Assembly: GCF_007990935.1 (NCBI RefSeq)
Contig: NZ_BJXJ01000013.1
Coordinates: 1 to 64,000, forward strand
DNA from: Vibrio sagamiensis NBRC 104589
Lineage (GTDB): Bacteria > Pseudomonadota > Gammaproteobacteria > Enterobacterales > Vibrionaceae
DNA: 64,000 bases
Reading direction: 5' to 3'
Shown: positions 8,387 to 18,356 of the stretch, in pieces
Layout: every line of letters begins with the position of its first letter
How positions within the stretch are numbered: position 1 is the first letter of the stretch
Made by a program: the position numbers and the translations under genes
Notes under the pieces: generated by a model
Database searches by the model: none
Told to the model about the DNA's origin: nothing
Seen by the model: the letters and a program-made list of their open reading frames with translations, nothing else

Positions 8387-9368
8387 GCTTTTTCACCAGT
8401 ATCCAAATAAAAATCGGCACACCTATAGTGGTGGTCATCACCCCCAGAGGCAATTCCGCTGAATCCAACCATAGCCGAGCATTAATATCGGCAAAAATCA
8501 GTAGCCCAGCCCCGCAAAGTGCAGAAAGTGGCAATAGATATCGATTTTCAGTTCCAAAAATCAAACGCAATAGATGTGGCACGACCAGACCGACGAAGCT
8601 AATAATCCCACCAAGCGAGACCGCACCACCAACCAAAATGGCTATCGCGAGGATCAGTTTCCAGCGCATTTCATGCACATTAACTCCCAGCTGCGTCGCG
8701 TGCACTTCACCAAGCATGAGTTTATCAAGTGATTTTCCTTGGCAACACAGCCAGACTAATACGGGTACCATGAGCAGTGAGACCCAATGTTGAGACCAAC
8801 TAGAGCCACTGATACTGCCCATCAACCAATACATTAATTGACGAAGGTTAAGCGAGTCACTGAAATAAAATGCCCATGTAACGATAGCACTGGAAAAGAT
8901 CCCCAAGGCAAGACCAACCAGCAGCAAGCGAGCTGTCGATAGATAAAAAGCCCTAGCCATACCAACAAGGATAAACGTAAATGCCATAGCGCCAAATATG
9001 GCCGAAGCCATAAACACCATAGCTGTAGGCTCTACTGGCAAGGCAAACATCACTATCACCATCGCCAAGCTTGCACCACCAGATATGCCCAGTACCCCTG
9101 GCTCAGCTAGAGGGTTACCTAACAACACCTGGAGTGTCGCCCCTGAGACGGCTAATGCCGCCCCAATGACCGCAGCAGAAATCAAACGAGGTAAGCGTAA
9201 ATCCCACAAGAGCTTCTGTTCAAACATTGATAAGGCTTTAAAAGGAGTGAGTAAGATCTCCCCGACCATTAAATGCACAGCTGCAAGCATCAATAATATA
9301 ACAGCCATAAGTACCAAATTGCGCTGCCATCGCCGTGCTTTTTGCTGGATAAGTTGATGAAGTTCCAT
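8373..9368 (-). CDS. btuC: Vitamin B12 ABC transporter permease BtuC
   Basis: FecCD/BtuC permease of 331 residues with about ten hydrophobic segments. Landmarks are [41 protein letters not shown] (the family core), and [25 protein letters not shown], the cytoplasmic coupling helix region. It forms the inner-membrane channel with BtuD. It is the first gene of a two-gene unit. Confidence 0.95.
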   Translation of the reverse strand: MELHQLIQQKARRWQRNLVLMAVILLMLAAVHLMVGEILLTPFKALSMFEQKLLWDLRLPRLISAAVIGAALAVSGATLQVLLGNPLAEPGVLGISGGASLAMVIVMFALPVEPTAMVFMASAIFGAMAFTFILVGMARAFYLSTARLLLVGLALGIFSSAIVTWAFYFSDSLNLRQLMYWLMGSISGSSWSQHWVSLLMVPVLVWLCCQGKSLDKLMLGEVHATQLGVNVHEMRWKLILAIAILVGGAVSLGGIISFVGLVVPHLLRLIFGTENRYLLPLSALCGAGLLIFADINARLWLDSAELPLGVMTTTIGVPIFIWILVKKHDQH

Positions 9369-9384
9369 AATATCCGATTAATAT

Positions 9385-9417
9385 AAACAAGGCTTAACAT
9401 TCCGTTAAGCCTTGTTT
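9385..9417 (-). terminator. Terminator downstream of astE
   Basis: Perfect 14-bp stem AAACAAGGCTTAAC / GTTAAGCCTTGTTT with a five-base loop in the 94-base gap between astE and btuC. It separates astE transcription from btuCD. Confidence 0.85.
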
Positions 9418-9462
9418 ATTTGCTAATGAGCTAATCCGCCTACTTTACCCGAAGTACCGCTC

Positions 9463-10491
9463 CTAGTCATACACTAATTCACCTTGTTCGAAGCGTGTTT
9501 TTACTTCACACACCATAAGCGCTGCTCGTTGACCAATTGCAACATGTCGATTTGGGAAGACAATTGCTTCATGATCATTTTTTGCCATCAGTGGCTTATC
9601 ACCGTCGTAACCAAAAACTTCACCATGAACAAATGCCGTGAAATTTTTAACATCATCATCAAATAAAAAATCAAAGTCTTCATGCATACGTACTATCGTT
9701 CGACTGACACGATATTTAATACAGGGCTTAGGAATGTGTTCACTTTTCGTACAGGCGATTAAGTTACGCAGAGTTAAATCAAAAGCAGCTAATCTATCAA
9801 GAGCATTATGCCCAATCTGCGCCACGCGACCAAGCTCCATGGTCAGTGCTTGCGCCTCAAAATTCTCAGCACTGAACCAACTGAATGTGCTGGATGGTGA
9901 ATTGGAAAGTAATAAGGCTTCGACATGAGACCCATCAATAAAATCAATTAACTCATGACTTCTCACTAAATGGCGCGTTTTGGGGCTGACAGCAAAGGTG
10001 TAATGCTTCGATCCTCGAATCGCACAATGCAGGTCTAAATGCCAGCGAGATTGAGGGGTCGTATCGGAATAAAACTCTGTAACCAAGGACTTTAAATTAT
10101 TGGCAATATCAAGCTCTTGGCTTGGTTCGTGAACTTTATCATCGAACAATCGATTGAGATTAACATCAAGGAAGCGAGTGTGAGCAAGTGTCGCATGTGG
10201 GTGAGCAATAATAAATAAGCACCGCGCATGCACATGTTGAAAGCCGGACTCAATGTCAGTGATTATCGAATCAACTAACTCCATTGGTGCGGTTTCATTA
10301 CCATGCACACCACATGAAATAATAATATTTTTGGCTTTATCGTCGATATTTGCTGGGATAACTTCCAACACACCTCGTTGATGAAGCTTCAACTTCACTC
10401 CGTTTTGTAGCACTTTTTCTGTAGGTAAAACGTCAATATCAACAGCTAGAGTATCAGCTAAAAATGATTGGCAAAAGAGAGATTTTGTCAT
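9463..10491 (-). CDS. astE: Succinylglutamate desuccinylase AstE
   Basis: Zinc-dependent carboxypeptidase-fold enzyme of 342 residues that catalyses the last step of the arginine succinyltransferase pathway, N-succinylglutamate to glutamate plus succinate. The zinc ligands are in GVHGNETAPMELVD (His and Glu) and WHLDLHCAIRG (second His); MELGRVAQIGHN carries the catalytic-Glu region. Length fits the family (E. coli 322). The remaining ast genes are not in this window. A TTACTCC / GGAGTAA ribosome site lies just before the ATG. Confidence 0.93.
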   Translation of the reverse strand: MTKSLFCQSFLADTLAVDIDVLPTEKVLQNGVKLKLHQRGVLEVIPANIDDKAKNIIISCGVHGNETAPMELVDSIITDIESGFQHVHARCLFIIAHPHATLAHTRFLDVNLNRLFDDKVHEPSQELDIANNLKSLVTEFYSDTTPQSRWHLDLHCAIRGSKHYTFAVSPKTRHLVRSHELIDFIDGSHVEALLLSNSPSSTFSWFSAENFEAQALTMELGRVAQIGHNALDRLAAFDLTLRNLIACTKSEHIPKPCIKYRVSRTIVRMHEDFDFLFDDDVKNFTAFVHGEVFGYDGDKPLMAKNDHEAIVFPNRHVAIGQRAALMVCEVKTRFEQGELVYD

Positions 10492-10626
10492 ACGTTACTC
10501 CTTAATGACACAGAATTATGCTACTTAATTGTTAGAGAAATTGCTGTTATTTTGATCGCACTTGTGAATTGAAACGGAGCTAACTTCAGGCGAATTAACA
10601 CAGGCTAGTAAAACCAAGAACTGCAC

Positions 10627-10920
10627 CTAGGTACAATCCACCTCCATTAAAATGATATTTGGTGCGCTTTCTGTTGCCAGATACACTTCATCTGAATGTC
10701 CCATAGCAGTACAACAAACTATGATATTCGATTTGGTTCTATCTAATGCGTGTTTTATCGTTTAAATGCTATATGCTTGGGAGTATCTTACGCCAATGGC
10801 TTCCATGTACTCAGAGTCGTTACTGAACCGTAGAGATAGCAAAGTATAACAACTTAAGATAAAACCTTTCCTATGCTGCTCAACACCCCCGATAAACAGT
10901 GCGCCATCTGAACAAAACAT
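10627..10920 (-). pseudogene. Possible broken ORF with one in-frame TAA
   Basis: Reading leftward from an ATG at 10920 gives 52 codons (start MFCSDGALFIGGVEQHRKG), an in-frame TAA at 10764-10762, then 44 more open codons ending EVDCT. The second half (SNIIVCCTAMGHSDEVYLATESAPNIILMEV has a receiver-like V...A...PNIILM pattern) looks protein-like. The rest of the 470-base astE-tcyP gap shows no gene. This may be a decayed response-regulator-like gene or chance; a single stop in 97 codons is only modest evidence. Confidence 0.3.
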
Positions 10921-10959
10921 GGATTAAGTTATTTTTGGTTTGTTTAATAGGGTTTACTT

Positions 10960-12345
10960 ATGCAGCTTGCACTTATTCTTTCATTGGCATTATTTGCTGC
11001 CATTATCTTGTTTATTTTGTATCAACAACAGAAACAACACTCGCTTTCTAGATTGGTTTTACTTGGCCTCATTACCGGTTCACTTTTTGGTTTTGTGCTG
11101 CAGATTTTTCATGGTGAAGGCAGCCCAATGATTGCACAAACCTTGCAATGGGTTGCGATAGTCGGCCAAGGCTATGTCGGCTTGTTAAAAATGATCATCA
11201 TGCCACTGGTACTGATTTCCATGATCGCGGCAGTGGTAAAACTCGAGAAAGGCAGTTCATTGGGAAAAATCTCAGGACTTACCGTTGCCATTTTACTTGT
11301 TACAACAGGAATTTCCGCGGCTATCGGTATTTTTGTGGCGACCACGTTTGGTCTGTCCGCTGAAGGATTAACGGAAGGTGCCCGTGAAGCTGCTCGCATG
11401 GCCACCTTAGAGACTCGCGCAGATACTGTCAGCAATCTAACCATTCCACAAATGCTAATCAGCTTCATTCCGACTAACCCATTTTTGGATCTGACTGGTG
11501 CTCGCTCCACTTCCATTATCGCTGTGGTTATTTTTGGTGTGCTCACAGGGATAGCGGCAAGAAAAGTCATGTTAGAGCAGGAAGAACTTTACTCTCCTAT
11601 CAAAACCTTCGTCAATTCAGCGCAAGCCATTGTAATGCGTCTGGTCAAGATGATCATGGCGCTAACGCCGTATGGTATTGCAGCTCTGATGGCGAAAGTC
11701 GTTGCGACATCTAATATGGCTGACATTTTGAACTTACTTAGTTTCATCGTTGCTTCATACGTGGCAATTGCACTGATGTTTGTTATCCATGCGCTGTTAG
11801 TCTCTCTTTTTGGTGTGAACCCAGTGAGCTATTTCAAAAAGATTTGGCCAGTTCTTACTTTTGCCTTCACATCACGAAGCTCCGCTGCCACTATTCCACT
11901 TAACGTTGAGGCACAAATTGATAAACTCAATGTACCACCAGCGATTGCTAATCTGTCTGCTTCATTAGGTGCGACCATCGGTCAAAATGGGTGTGCTGGC
12001 ATTTACCCTGCCATGCTCGCAGTGATGGTGGCACCAACGGTTGGTATTGACCCATTAAACATTCACTTTTTGTTATCACTGATCGGTATCATCATTATCA
12101 GTTCATTTGGTATCGCTGGTATTGGTGGTGGTGCGACTTTTGCGGCTCTAATTGTCCTGCCTGCCATGGGGCTACCTGTGACCATTGCTGCACTGCTTAT
12201 ATCAATTGAGCCGCTTATCGATATGGCTCGTACCGCACTAAATGTTTCTGGTTCAATGACTGCGGGAACCATTGTAAGTCGAGTACTTAAATCTTCAGAG
12301 CAACAACAAGAAAACGAAGCTATCGAGACAGAACAAATCGCCTAG
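10960..12345 (+). CDS. tcyP: L-cystine/dicarboxylate-type symporter TcyP
   Basis: Sodium/dicarboxylate symporter-family membrane protein of 461 residues, close to E. coli TcyP (YdjN) in length. About eight to ten membrane segments; conserved LLKMIIMPLVLISMIAAVVKLE, FAFTSRSSAATIPLN (the HP1 serine-rich loop) and SLGATIGQNGCAGIYPAM (the substrate-site region) are present. TcyP imports cystine. The start at 10960 follows TAGGG. An inward hairpin terminator follows at 12371. No CymR/CysB site was recognised. Confidence 0.88.
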   Translation: MQLALILSLALFAAIILFILYQQQKQHSLSRLVLLGLITGSLFGFVLQIFHGEGSPMIAQTLQWVAIVGQGYVGLLKMIIMPLVLISMIAAVVKLEKGSSLGKISGLTVAILLVTTGISAAIGIFVATTFGLSAEGLTEGAREAARMATLETRADTVSNLTIPQMLISFIPTNPFLDLTGARSTSIIAVVIFGVLTGIAARKVMLEQEELYSPIKTFVNSAQAIVMRLVKMIMALTPYGIAALMAKVVATSNMADILNLLSFIVASYVAIALMFVIHALLVSLFGVNPVSYFKKIWPVLTFAFTSRSSAATIPLNVEAQIDKLNVPPAIANLSASLGATIGQNGCAGIYPAMLAVMVAPTVGIDPLNIHFLLSLIGIIIISSFGIAGIGGGATFAALIVLPAMGLPVTIAALLISIEPLIDMARTALNVSGSMTAGTIVSRVLKSSEQQQENEAIETEQIA

Positions 12346-12370
12346 CGTCCCCCCTTACACTTGAGCAAAA

Positions 12371-12403
12371 AAAGAAGCCGATAGACTTTCTATCGGCTTC
12401 TTT
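12371..12403. terminator. Bidirectional terminator between tcyP and the secreted protein gene
   Basis: 15-bp stem AAAGAAGCCGATAGA / TCTATCGGCTTCTTT with a three-base loop between two converging genes; A and T runs on each side. Confidence 0.92.
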
Positions 12404-12436
12404 ATTCTAAGAGATTAGTATCAGTGTTATAAGGTG

Positions 12437-13891
12437 TTACATGTTCTTCACTTTGCAAATAAACTGCTTCTGATCAGAACTTTTTGAACCGGTATCTTGA
12501 GAAGACCAAAACAGCCCCGATGGTAAAATACGTTTATCATTTAAGTTCCAAAGATCATCAAGATTAGTTAATGATGCATAAAGTTTATCTTTGCAATAGA
12601 CCATGGCTTTTTTCAAAGGAGCTTTATAAGGCTGCTGTTTTTCTGCTTCTGGCATCACATAAAAATGTTCACTATCATGATAAAGAATAGTGTGTGTTGG
12701 CCCCTTCAACGATTCGATCTCCGATTCATCTACACCAATACTTGTTAATAAAGAAAAGTTAATCGCATCAAAATCTGGTAATGGTTTATCCGACAATTTT
12801 GCTGAAGTCTTTGATGTTGCTTGCGCAAGAGGTTTAGGTGCCTTGAGCGTTTTAATCGTCGGTTTAGTTAAAGTTTCTTGCTTGGAGCTCCTAGCCTGCA
12901 CCTTAGAAGTGCTGGTCTTGCTCGCCGTTTTGTTTTTCGACGCTCCAGAGAAACTGAAGTAGTATTCATTTTCTGTGTAAGGTGTGGCTTTAATTGATTC
13001 TCGCTTTGAGCCATTTTCGGCGACGATATCAATGACACCAACAAAAGTGCCCCTGTATTCAACAGTTTTACCTTCACCCGCAAAATCACTATTCACGTAG
13101 TACTTAGTGTTTTCACTGTTCGACTTAAAGACTAAGAAATGCTTATTCAGCCCCAGTTCTTTACGGACAACTTTATCGGTTTCAGTAGTAAATGGCTTCG
13201 TATATTTTGCACTTGCCACATATTTTAAGTGCCCTTGCATGTCCAAAGAAGCATTGACCACTTCAAAGTCTTCAACTTTGAGTCCATTTGAATTGCCCAT
13301 TTTGAGTAAAAACGCCTGTTCCATTGCTGATAGATTCCTTTCTACACAACGGCTAATACTGTCTGATGCATTACATGTGATGGTTCCGTCGCTTTTGTGG
13401 CTATAGGCAATAGAAGAATCATTAATAAGTCTGGATTTAATTTCACGATACAAATCCAAAACTTGTTGGTTTTTATCTTTTTCCAAGGTTAGTACTGATA
13501 CTTTTCGTTTTTCAATATCTTGATGAATGGTCATAAATTTAGCTTGATTGAGTTGTAACTCATCATTAAGTACTTTTATAGAATAAGAACTTTTCTTTAA
13601 TGATTCTATTAATTCATCATTAGGCTGACCTGACATAAGGTCTCTTTGCATCAGTTCTGAGCCTTCGATAATGTAAGCCTTATAGTCTTCTATTTTTTCT
13701 TCTAAGTTACGGCTTTCTGACTTTGTTTTATTGTAATCTTTGGTGAGTTTTTCGATATTTGTTGCTTTGAATTCTTTATCAAAATTTTCGTTGATTTTAT
13801 ATAATTGCTCTTCCTCTGAACCGCTTAATATACCACCAGCAACAGAGGTAGAAATAAGAAACATCATGGGTAGCATAGCGATTTTTTTCAT
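12437..13891 (-). CDS. Secreted coiled-coil protein of unknown function
   Basis: Not recognised. About 484 residues: a signal peptide (MKKIAMLPMMFLISTSVAGG), a charged, heptad-rich region at about 25-145 likely to be coiled coil, a middle domain with two nearby cysteines (ITCNASDSISRCVERN), a Ser/Lys/Thr/Pro-rich low-complexity linker at about 320-385, and a C-terminal domain with two more cysteines (AMVYCKDK and QFICKVKNM). The four cysteines suggest periplasmic or extracellular folding with disulfides. I chose the ATG at 13891, seven bases after GGAAA, giving a clean signal peptide; the frame opens at a TTG 11 codons earlier. The gene sits alone in AT-rich DNA between tcyP and sbcB, so it may be acquired. 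Confidence 0.7.
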   Translation of the reverse strand: MKKIAMLPMMFLISTSVAGGILSGSEEEQLYKINENFDKEFKATNIEKLTKDYNKTKSESRNLEEKIEDYKAYIIEGSELMQRDLMSGQPNDELIESLKKSSYSIKVLNDELQLNQAKFMTIHQDIEKRKVSVLTLEKDKNQQVLDLYREIKSRLINDSSIAYSHKSDGTITCNASDSISRCVERNLSAMEQAFLLKMGNSNGLKVEDFEVVNASLDMQGHLKYVASAKYTKPFTTETDKVVRKELGLNKHFLVFKSNSENTKYYVNSDFAGEGKTVEYRGTFVGVIDIVAENGSKRESIKATPYTENEYYFSFSGASKNKTASKTSTSKVQARSSKQETLTKPTIKTLKAPKPLAQATSKTSAKLSDKPLPDFDAINFSLLTSIGVDESEIESLKGPTHTILYHDSEHFYVMPEAEKQQPYKAPLKKAMVYCKDKLYASLTNLDDLWNLNDKRILPSGLFWSSQDTGSKSSDQKQFICKVKNM

Positions 13892-14249
13892 TGTTATTTC
13901 CATATAAACCATAAAATCTGCCAATGTATTAAATTTAGCATGTAATCACTCCGAATCAAGAAGTTATATGCATTTCACTCGTGTATATCTAGATTAAAGT
14001 TGTGATTTGTATGTCTATTGCAAAGGTAAATGTACTATCAATCACAAATCCACATTTTATACTGTAAAGAGTTTTAGGTGTTTGATTCAGAGCAGTTTTG
14101 ATAGTCCATATGTTTAATAAGTGTGAAGATGATCTATTGATATCAATATGCGTTAGGCCCTGTTGACTAATTTAAATTTTGAGTAAAAACCAATAAAGAC
14201 AGAAAACACAACCGTAACAACAGAGTAAACATATCCTTAGGCTTACATT
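13892..14249. other. AT-rich gap, no gene seen
   Basis: Non-coding in all frames as far as I can tell. It contains an imperfect inverted repeat (TTGTGATTTG near 14000 with CAATCACAA near 14038) that could be the upstream control region of the secreted protein gene. Confidence 0.4.
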
Positions 14250-14441
14250 ATGGCATTAATTTATAAACGAAGATTAAGACAAGTAGAGTATTTCTGGATT
14301 GCCCTCTTTTTCTTTAAGCTCGGTGCCATATTGTGGATTTACCTTGCATTTCCCGGGCTGCTTATCGGATACTTACTTATATATATGCGTTTGTTTTTTC
14401 CATTGTATCAACATCGATACTGCATACGATGTTTGCTTTAG
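14250..14441 (+). CDS. Possible small membrane peptide
   Basis: A 63-codon frame with a basic N-terminus (MALIYKRRLRQ) followed by a long hydrophobic stretch from about residue 15 to 45. The ribosome site is weak (CCTTAGG too far upstream). An overlapping frame from 14333 continues to 14587 and could be a frameshifted remainder. This may be a small membrane protein, a decayed gene, or noncoding DNA. The remaining bases to sbcB (14590-14709) show only a probable sbcB promoter. Confidence 0.2.
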   Translation: MALIYKRRLRQVEYFWIALFFFKLGAILWIYLAFPGLLIGYLLIYMRLFFPLYQHRYCIRCLL

Positions 14442-14709
14442 ATGATATTTTTGCTATAAGTCTTTCACCGTCATTCAGATCTGCTGGGTCGCTCAGTTTT
14501 ATCATGACTTTTAGCTACTCGTCAGTGATGCTTCAGCTGCCTGCTTTTAAATGTGACGTCGCACCTGAAAATTTGGATATATATTGATGCATATGCACCA
14601 ATATAACGTGTGCAAAAATAATGAAAATCTAACAAGCATATAGAAAGCTGATAATAGACTGATATACAAAGCGTAGTTTTGAAGAATAGCGAACAAAAAA
14701 AGGAAAACC

Positions 14710-16131
14710 ATGAACAATACCGAACAGCCTACATTCTTCTTCTTTGATTACGAAACTTGGGGAACCAGCCCAGCTAAAGATCGTCCAAGCCAGTTTGCTG
14801 GTGTGCGTACTGATGAAAATTTCAACATCATTGGTGAGCCACTGGTGATCTATTGCCAGCCTCCTGCTGATTACTTGCCTTCTCCAGAGGCTGCTCTGAT
14901 TACTGGCATTACGCCTCAGAAAGCATTAAAAGATGGCTTACCTGAACCGGAATTTATCGCAAAGATCCATGCTGAACTTTCTAAGCCAAACACCACCAGC
15001 CTTGGTTACAATAGCATTCGCTTTGATGATGAAGTTACACGCTATACTTGCTACCGTAACTTTATCGACCCGTATGCTTGGAGTTGGCAAAAAGGTAACT
15101 CACGCTGGGATCTACTTGATGTTATGCGAGCCTGCCATGCATTACGCCCTGAAGGCATCGAGTGGCCTGAAAACGATGAAGGCTTTACCAGCTTTAAGTT
15201 AGAACATTTATCCGTCGCGAATGGAATAGAACACAGTAATGCACACGATGCGATGGCCGATGTTGTTGCGACCATTGAACTAGCCAAAAAGATTAAAGCG
15301 GCCCAACCTAAGCTGTTCGATTACTTCTTTTCCATGCGTCACAAACGTAAGTTGAATGAGCTGATCGATATCGTCAATATGACTCCTCTTATGCATGTGT
15401 CTGGCATGTTGGGCCGGGAATGCCAATATACGAGTTGGATCGTTCCAATCGCGTGGCATCCTACCAACAATAATGCGGTGATCACGGTTGATCTCGCTAA
15501 GGATCCTCAACCCTTACTTGACTTGTCCGCTGATGAGTTGCAACAGCGCCTCTATACAAAACGAGAAGATCTCGGTGATTTGTTACCCGTCCCTGTCAAA
15601 TTAGTCCACCTTAATAAATGTCCTATTTTAGCGCCGGCCAAAACACTCACCGCAGAAAACGCCGAGTCCATTGGTATTGATCGCCAGCAATGCCTAAGTA
15701 ACCTTGCTACTTTACGCCAGAACCCTGAAGTTCGAGATAAACTCATCAGTCTCTTTTCAATCGAGCGAGAGTTTGCCAAAAGCGATGATGTCGACACACA
15801 ACTCTATGATGGCTTCTTCTCTCCTGCCGATCGTGCCGCCATGGACATCATTCGCGAAACCGACCCCAATAACTTAGCGGCACTCGATATTGAGTTTGCA
15901 GATAAGCGTATAAAACTGCTGCTGTTCCGTTATCGTGCAAGGCACTACGCCAATACATTGGACGAGCAAGAGCAGCGACGTTGGGCACAGCATTGCCGAG
16001 AAATCTTCGAAAGCCAGATTGAAGATTACATGCTAAATTTAGAAAACCTAGTTCATGAACATGAAAGTGACGACAAGAAAATCGCACTTCTCAAATCCGT
16101 GTATCGTTACGTAGAAAGTCTGGCTTCTTAG
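14710..16131 (+). CDS. sbcB: Exodeoxyribonuclease I
   Basis: Single-strand 3'-5' exonuclease of 473 residues (E. coli 475) used in recombination and mismatch repair. The DEDDh nuclease motifs are visible: FFDYETWGTSP (Asp and Glu of ExoI) near residue 10, GYNSIRFDDEVTRY, and HDAMADVVAT (His and final Asp). The SH3-like and C-terminal helical domains follow, as in E. coli ExoI. AAAAAGGAAAACC precedes the ATG. The downstream lrgA-like gene starts 24 bases later, so they may be co-transcribed. Confidence 0.96.
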   Translation: MNNTEQPTFFFFDYETWGTSPAKDRPSQFAGVRTDENFNIIGEPLVIYCQPPADYLPSPEAALITGITPQKALKDGLPEPEFIAKIHAELSKPNTTSLGYNSIRFDDEVTRYTCYRNFIDPYAWSWQKGNSRWDLLDVMRACHALRPEGIEWPENDEGFTSFKLEHLSVANGIEHSNAHDAMADVVATIELAKKIKAAQPKLFDYFFSMRHKRKLNELIDIVNMTPLMHVSGMLGRECQYTSWIVPIAWHPTNNNAVITVDLAKDPQPLLDLSADELQQRLYTKREDLGDLLPVPVKLVHLNKCPILAPAKTLTAENAESIGIDRQQCLSNLATLRQNPEVRDKLISLFSIEREFAKSDDVDTQLYDGFFSPADRAAMDIIRETDPNNLAALDIEFADKRIKLLLFRYRARHYANTLDEQEQRRWAQHCREIFESQIEDYMLNLENLVHEHESDDKKIALLKSVYRYVESLAS

Positions 16132-16155
16132 ATTTCTCCAACACAAAAATCGAGG

Positions 16156-16545
16156 GTGCTGAGTGTATTTGGCATGAAACATCGCTTAAAACAACTGGTT
16201 CATTTACTGATTGCTCTGCTAATTATTAGCGGAGCACTCGCCATTGGTAATTTTCTTCAATCACTAACAAACACTTCTATTCCCGGAAGTGTTATTGGCA
16301 TGCTGGTGCTGTTTTTCTCAATGGTGTTTGGTGTGATAAAAGCAGAATGGGTCAAACCTGGCGCAACTCTATTCATTCGCTATATGATCCTGCTATTTGT
16401 ACCAATTAGTGTCGGTCTGATGCAACATTTTGATATGCTGATTAATAATGCATTACCGATTTTAGCAAGTGCCATAGGAGGGTCACTGATCGTCTTAGTC
16501 AGCTTGGCTTGGTTATTAGAGTATTTGCTTAAGGATAATCGCTAA
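16156..16545 (+). CDS. LrgA/CidA family holin-like membrane protein
   Basis: About 123-129 residues with four hydrophobic segments and the LrgA signature IPGSVIGMLVLFFSMVF plus FVPISVGLMQHF, as in E. coli YohJ. LrgA/CidA-like proteins form small inner-membrane assemblies linked to murein hydrolase export, pyruvate or cytidine-nucleoside transport. The frame opens at a GTG (16156); an ATG at 16174 (MKHRLKQ) is an alternative start. The lrgB-like gene begins one base after its stop, so they form a unit. Directly before cdd, the order matches E. coli yohJ-yohK-cdd. Confidence 0.88.
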   Translation: MLSVFGMKHRLKQLVHLLIALLIISGALAIGNFLQSLTNTSIPGSVIGMLVLFFSMVFGVIKAEWVKPGATLFIRYMILLFVPISVGLMQHFDMLINNALPILASAIGGSLIVLVSLAWLLEYLLKDNR

Positions 16546-16546
16546 T

Positions 16547-17224
16547 ATGTGGTTATTTGTTACCATCTTGGTGTTCTTTACTGCTCGTCATATTGCAATA
16601 AAGATCAACAAACCATTTGCTAACCCACTTTTGATGAGTCTAGTGGTTTTGATTCCCATCTTGCACTACTTTCATACCTCTTATGAAATTTACTATCATG
16701 ACAACCGCTGGCTCAGTGATTTACTGCAACCTGCCGTTGTTGCTCTGGCTTATCCTTTGTATGAACAGCTACCACAAATCAAATCTAAATGGCGAATCAT
16801 CCTGTTAGCCTGCACCTTAGGTAGTGTTATGTCGATGATCACTGCGACTTTGATTGCCGTGGCCTTCAAAGCAGATATCAGCTTAATTGCTAGCCTTATC
16901 AGTAAATCTGTCACCACTCCGATAGCAATGGAAGTATCACGTCATTTGGGAGGAGAAGCGGCTATAGCTGCCATTCTTGTATTAATTGTTGGTCTATTTG
17001 GTGCCATACTCGCCTATCCGATATTTAATTTATTAGGGATCAAACACCCAATTGCTCGGGGCTTAACCATGGGGACGGTATCGCATGCATTAGGTACCGC
17101 AACTTGTGCAGAAAAACAACCTTCTGATGCTGCTTATTCCTCTCTTGCCTTAGTTTTGTGTGGCATTATCACGTCAGTGCTTGCTCCAAGTATTTTTAGT
17201 CTTGCCGTTTGGCTATCTCAGTAA
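16547..17224 (+). CDS. LrgB/CidB family membrane protein
   Basis: Multispanning protein of 225 residues of the LrgB family (E. coli YohK): KSVTTPIAMEVSRHLGG and GTVSHALGTATCAE are the family signatures. It works with the LrgA-type protein encoded immediately upstream. The position before cdd and the CRP-like site suggests a link with nucleoside use; this is inference. Confidence 0.9.
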   Translation: MWLFVTILVFFTARHIAIKINKPFANPLLMSLVVLIPILHYFHTSYEIYYHDNRWLSDLLQPAVVALAYPLYEQLPQIKSKWRIILLACTLGSVMSMITATLIAVAFKADISLIASLISKSVTTPIAMEVSRHLGGEAAIAAILVLIVGLFGAILAYPIFNLLGIKHPIARGLTMGTVSHALGTATCAEKQPSDAAYSSLALVLCGIITSVLAPSIFSLAVWLSQ

Positions 17225-17302
17225 ACCGTAACCAAACGCAAAGTAGCAAACATGTGTGAAGTGCCTCTAATTATGTAACATGGAACTTATTTACAAACAT
17301 TA

Positions 17303-17320
17303 GCGTGATCTTAATCACGG
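17303..17320. promoter_or_regulatory. CRP-type operator upstream of cdd
   Basis: GTGATCTTAATCAC is the palindromic CRP core (GTGA-N6-TCAC) about 55 bases before the cdd ATG. In E. coli cdd is controlled by CRP with CytR, so the same control is likely here. Confidence 0.7.
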
Positions 17321-17374
17321 ATTTTTCTATTTCATCGCCTAGAATATCCTTCCATGCACTAACAAGGACTCCAA

Positions 17375-18262
17375 ATGAATAGTCGCGTTGAACATGCATT
17401 AGCAAATATTCCTGAGCCACTTTCTAGCCACCTTGCTCCGATCGTTCAATCCAACGATTTTGATGCAACTATTTCCAAAAAGCAGTTTGAGCAATTACTT
17501 TCTTTAACTCACCTATCCGATAAAGAGCTTCGTCTTGCTCTTCTCCCTATCGCCGCTGCTTTTTCCTATGCCCCTATTTCTAATTTCTATGTCGGAGCAA
17601 TCGCTCGGGGTTTATCAGGAAACCTTTATTTCGGCGCTAACATGGAATTATTTGGAGTTCAGCTTGGTCAAACCGTTCACGCAGAACAGTCTGCAATAAG
17701 CCACGCTTGGATGAAAGGTGAACGTGGTTTAACTGACATCACCATCAACTTCAGCCCTTGTGGTCATTGCCGTCAGTTTATGAACGAAATCTCAACGGCT
17801 AAAAACCTCAAAGTGCAACTTCCAGATAGTGACGAAAAACGACTGCACGATTACCTACCTGAAGCATTTGGCCCGAACGATTTAGGCATAGAATCAGGTT
17901 TGATGTCAGAGGTCGTGCATTCCTTTACTTTTAAAGACGATAATATACTGCTTGAGAAAGCGGTAGATGCAATGAACATGAGCCACGCTCCTTACACAAA
18001 CAACTTCAGTGGCCTTGCCATTGAGATGACCTGTGGTCGTGTGTTCTTAGGCGCTTATGCCGAAAACGCTGCATTTAACCCAAGTCTACCGCCTTTGCAG
18101 GTCGCGCTGAGCCAAATTATGCTCGCTGGCCTAAAATTTGATGACATCAAAGCGGTCGCTCTAGCTGAAAATGCTCAAGGTAAAATCAGCCACCTTGCTG
18201 AAACTCAATCTACTATCGAAGCATTAAATCCAGACATTCCAGTCAGTTTTGTTAATGTCTAA
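17375..18262 (+). CDS. cdd: Cytidine deaminase
   Basis: Homodimeric enterobacterial-type cytidine deaminase of 295 residues (E. coli 294), converting cytidine/deoxycytidine to uridine/deoxyuridine. The zinc site is intact: [12 protein letters not shown] (His-Ala-Glu) near residue 103 and [10 protein letters not shown] (two Cys) near residue 130. The C-terminal half is the usual degenerate second deaminase domain. CAAGGACT precedes the ATG. A terminator follows at 18331. Confidence 0.96.
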   Translation: MNSRVEHALANIPEPLSSHLAPIVQSNDFDATISKKQFEQLLSLTHLSDKELRLALLPIAAAFSYAPISNFYVGAIARGLSGNLYFGANMELFGVQLGQTVHAEQSAISHAWMKGERGLTDITINFSPCGHCRQFMNEISTAKNLKVQLPDSDEKRLHDYLPEAFGPNDLGIESGLMSEVVHSFTFKDDNILLEKAVDAMNMSHAPYTNNFSGLAIEMTCGRVFLGAYAENAAFNPSLPPLQVALSQIMLAGLKFDDIKAVALAENAQGKISHLAETQSTIEALNPDIPVSFVNV

Positions 18263-18330
18263 AGTGCGATTAATGTTTGTCAGCGTTTTGCTGTTGTCAG
18301 TTGCAGGCTTGATTAAATTGTGAACTAAGC

Positions 18331-18352
18331 AGAGCCCATTCATTGGGCTCTT
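18331..18352 (+). terminator. Terminator after cdd
   Basis: Stem AGAGCCCA / TGGGCTCT with a five-base loop followed by TTCTTATTAT, about 70 bases after the cdd stop. Confidence 0.8.
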
Positions 18353-18356
18353 CTTA

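Noticed and set aside
8428..9357. Two long plus-strand frames (121 and 119 codons) opposite btuC
   Set aside because: Opposite-strand shadows of a clear membrane protein; composition and lack of ribosome sites argue against coding.
9369..9462. Cobalamin riboswitch before btuC
   Set aside because: Only 94 bases, filled by the astE terminator; no B12-box seen.
14150..14210. Insertion-sequence end near GGCCCTGTTGACTA
   Set aside because: No matching inverted end, target duplication or transposase was found.
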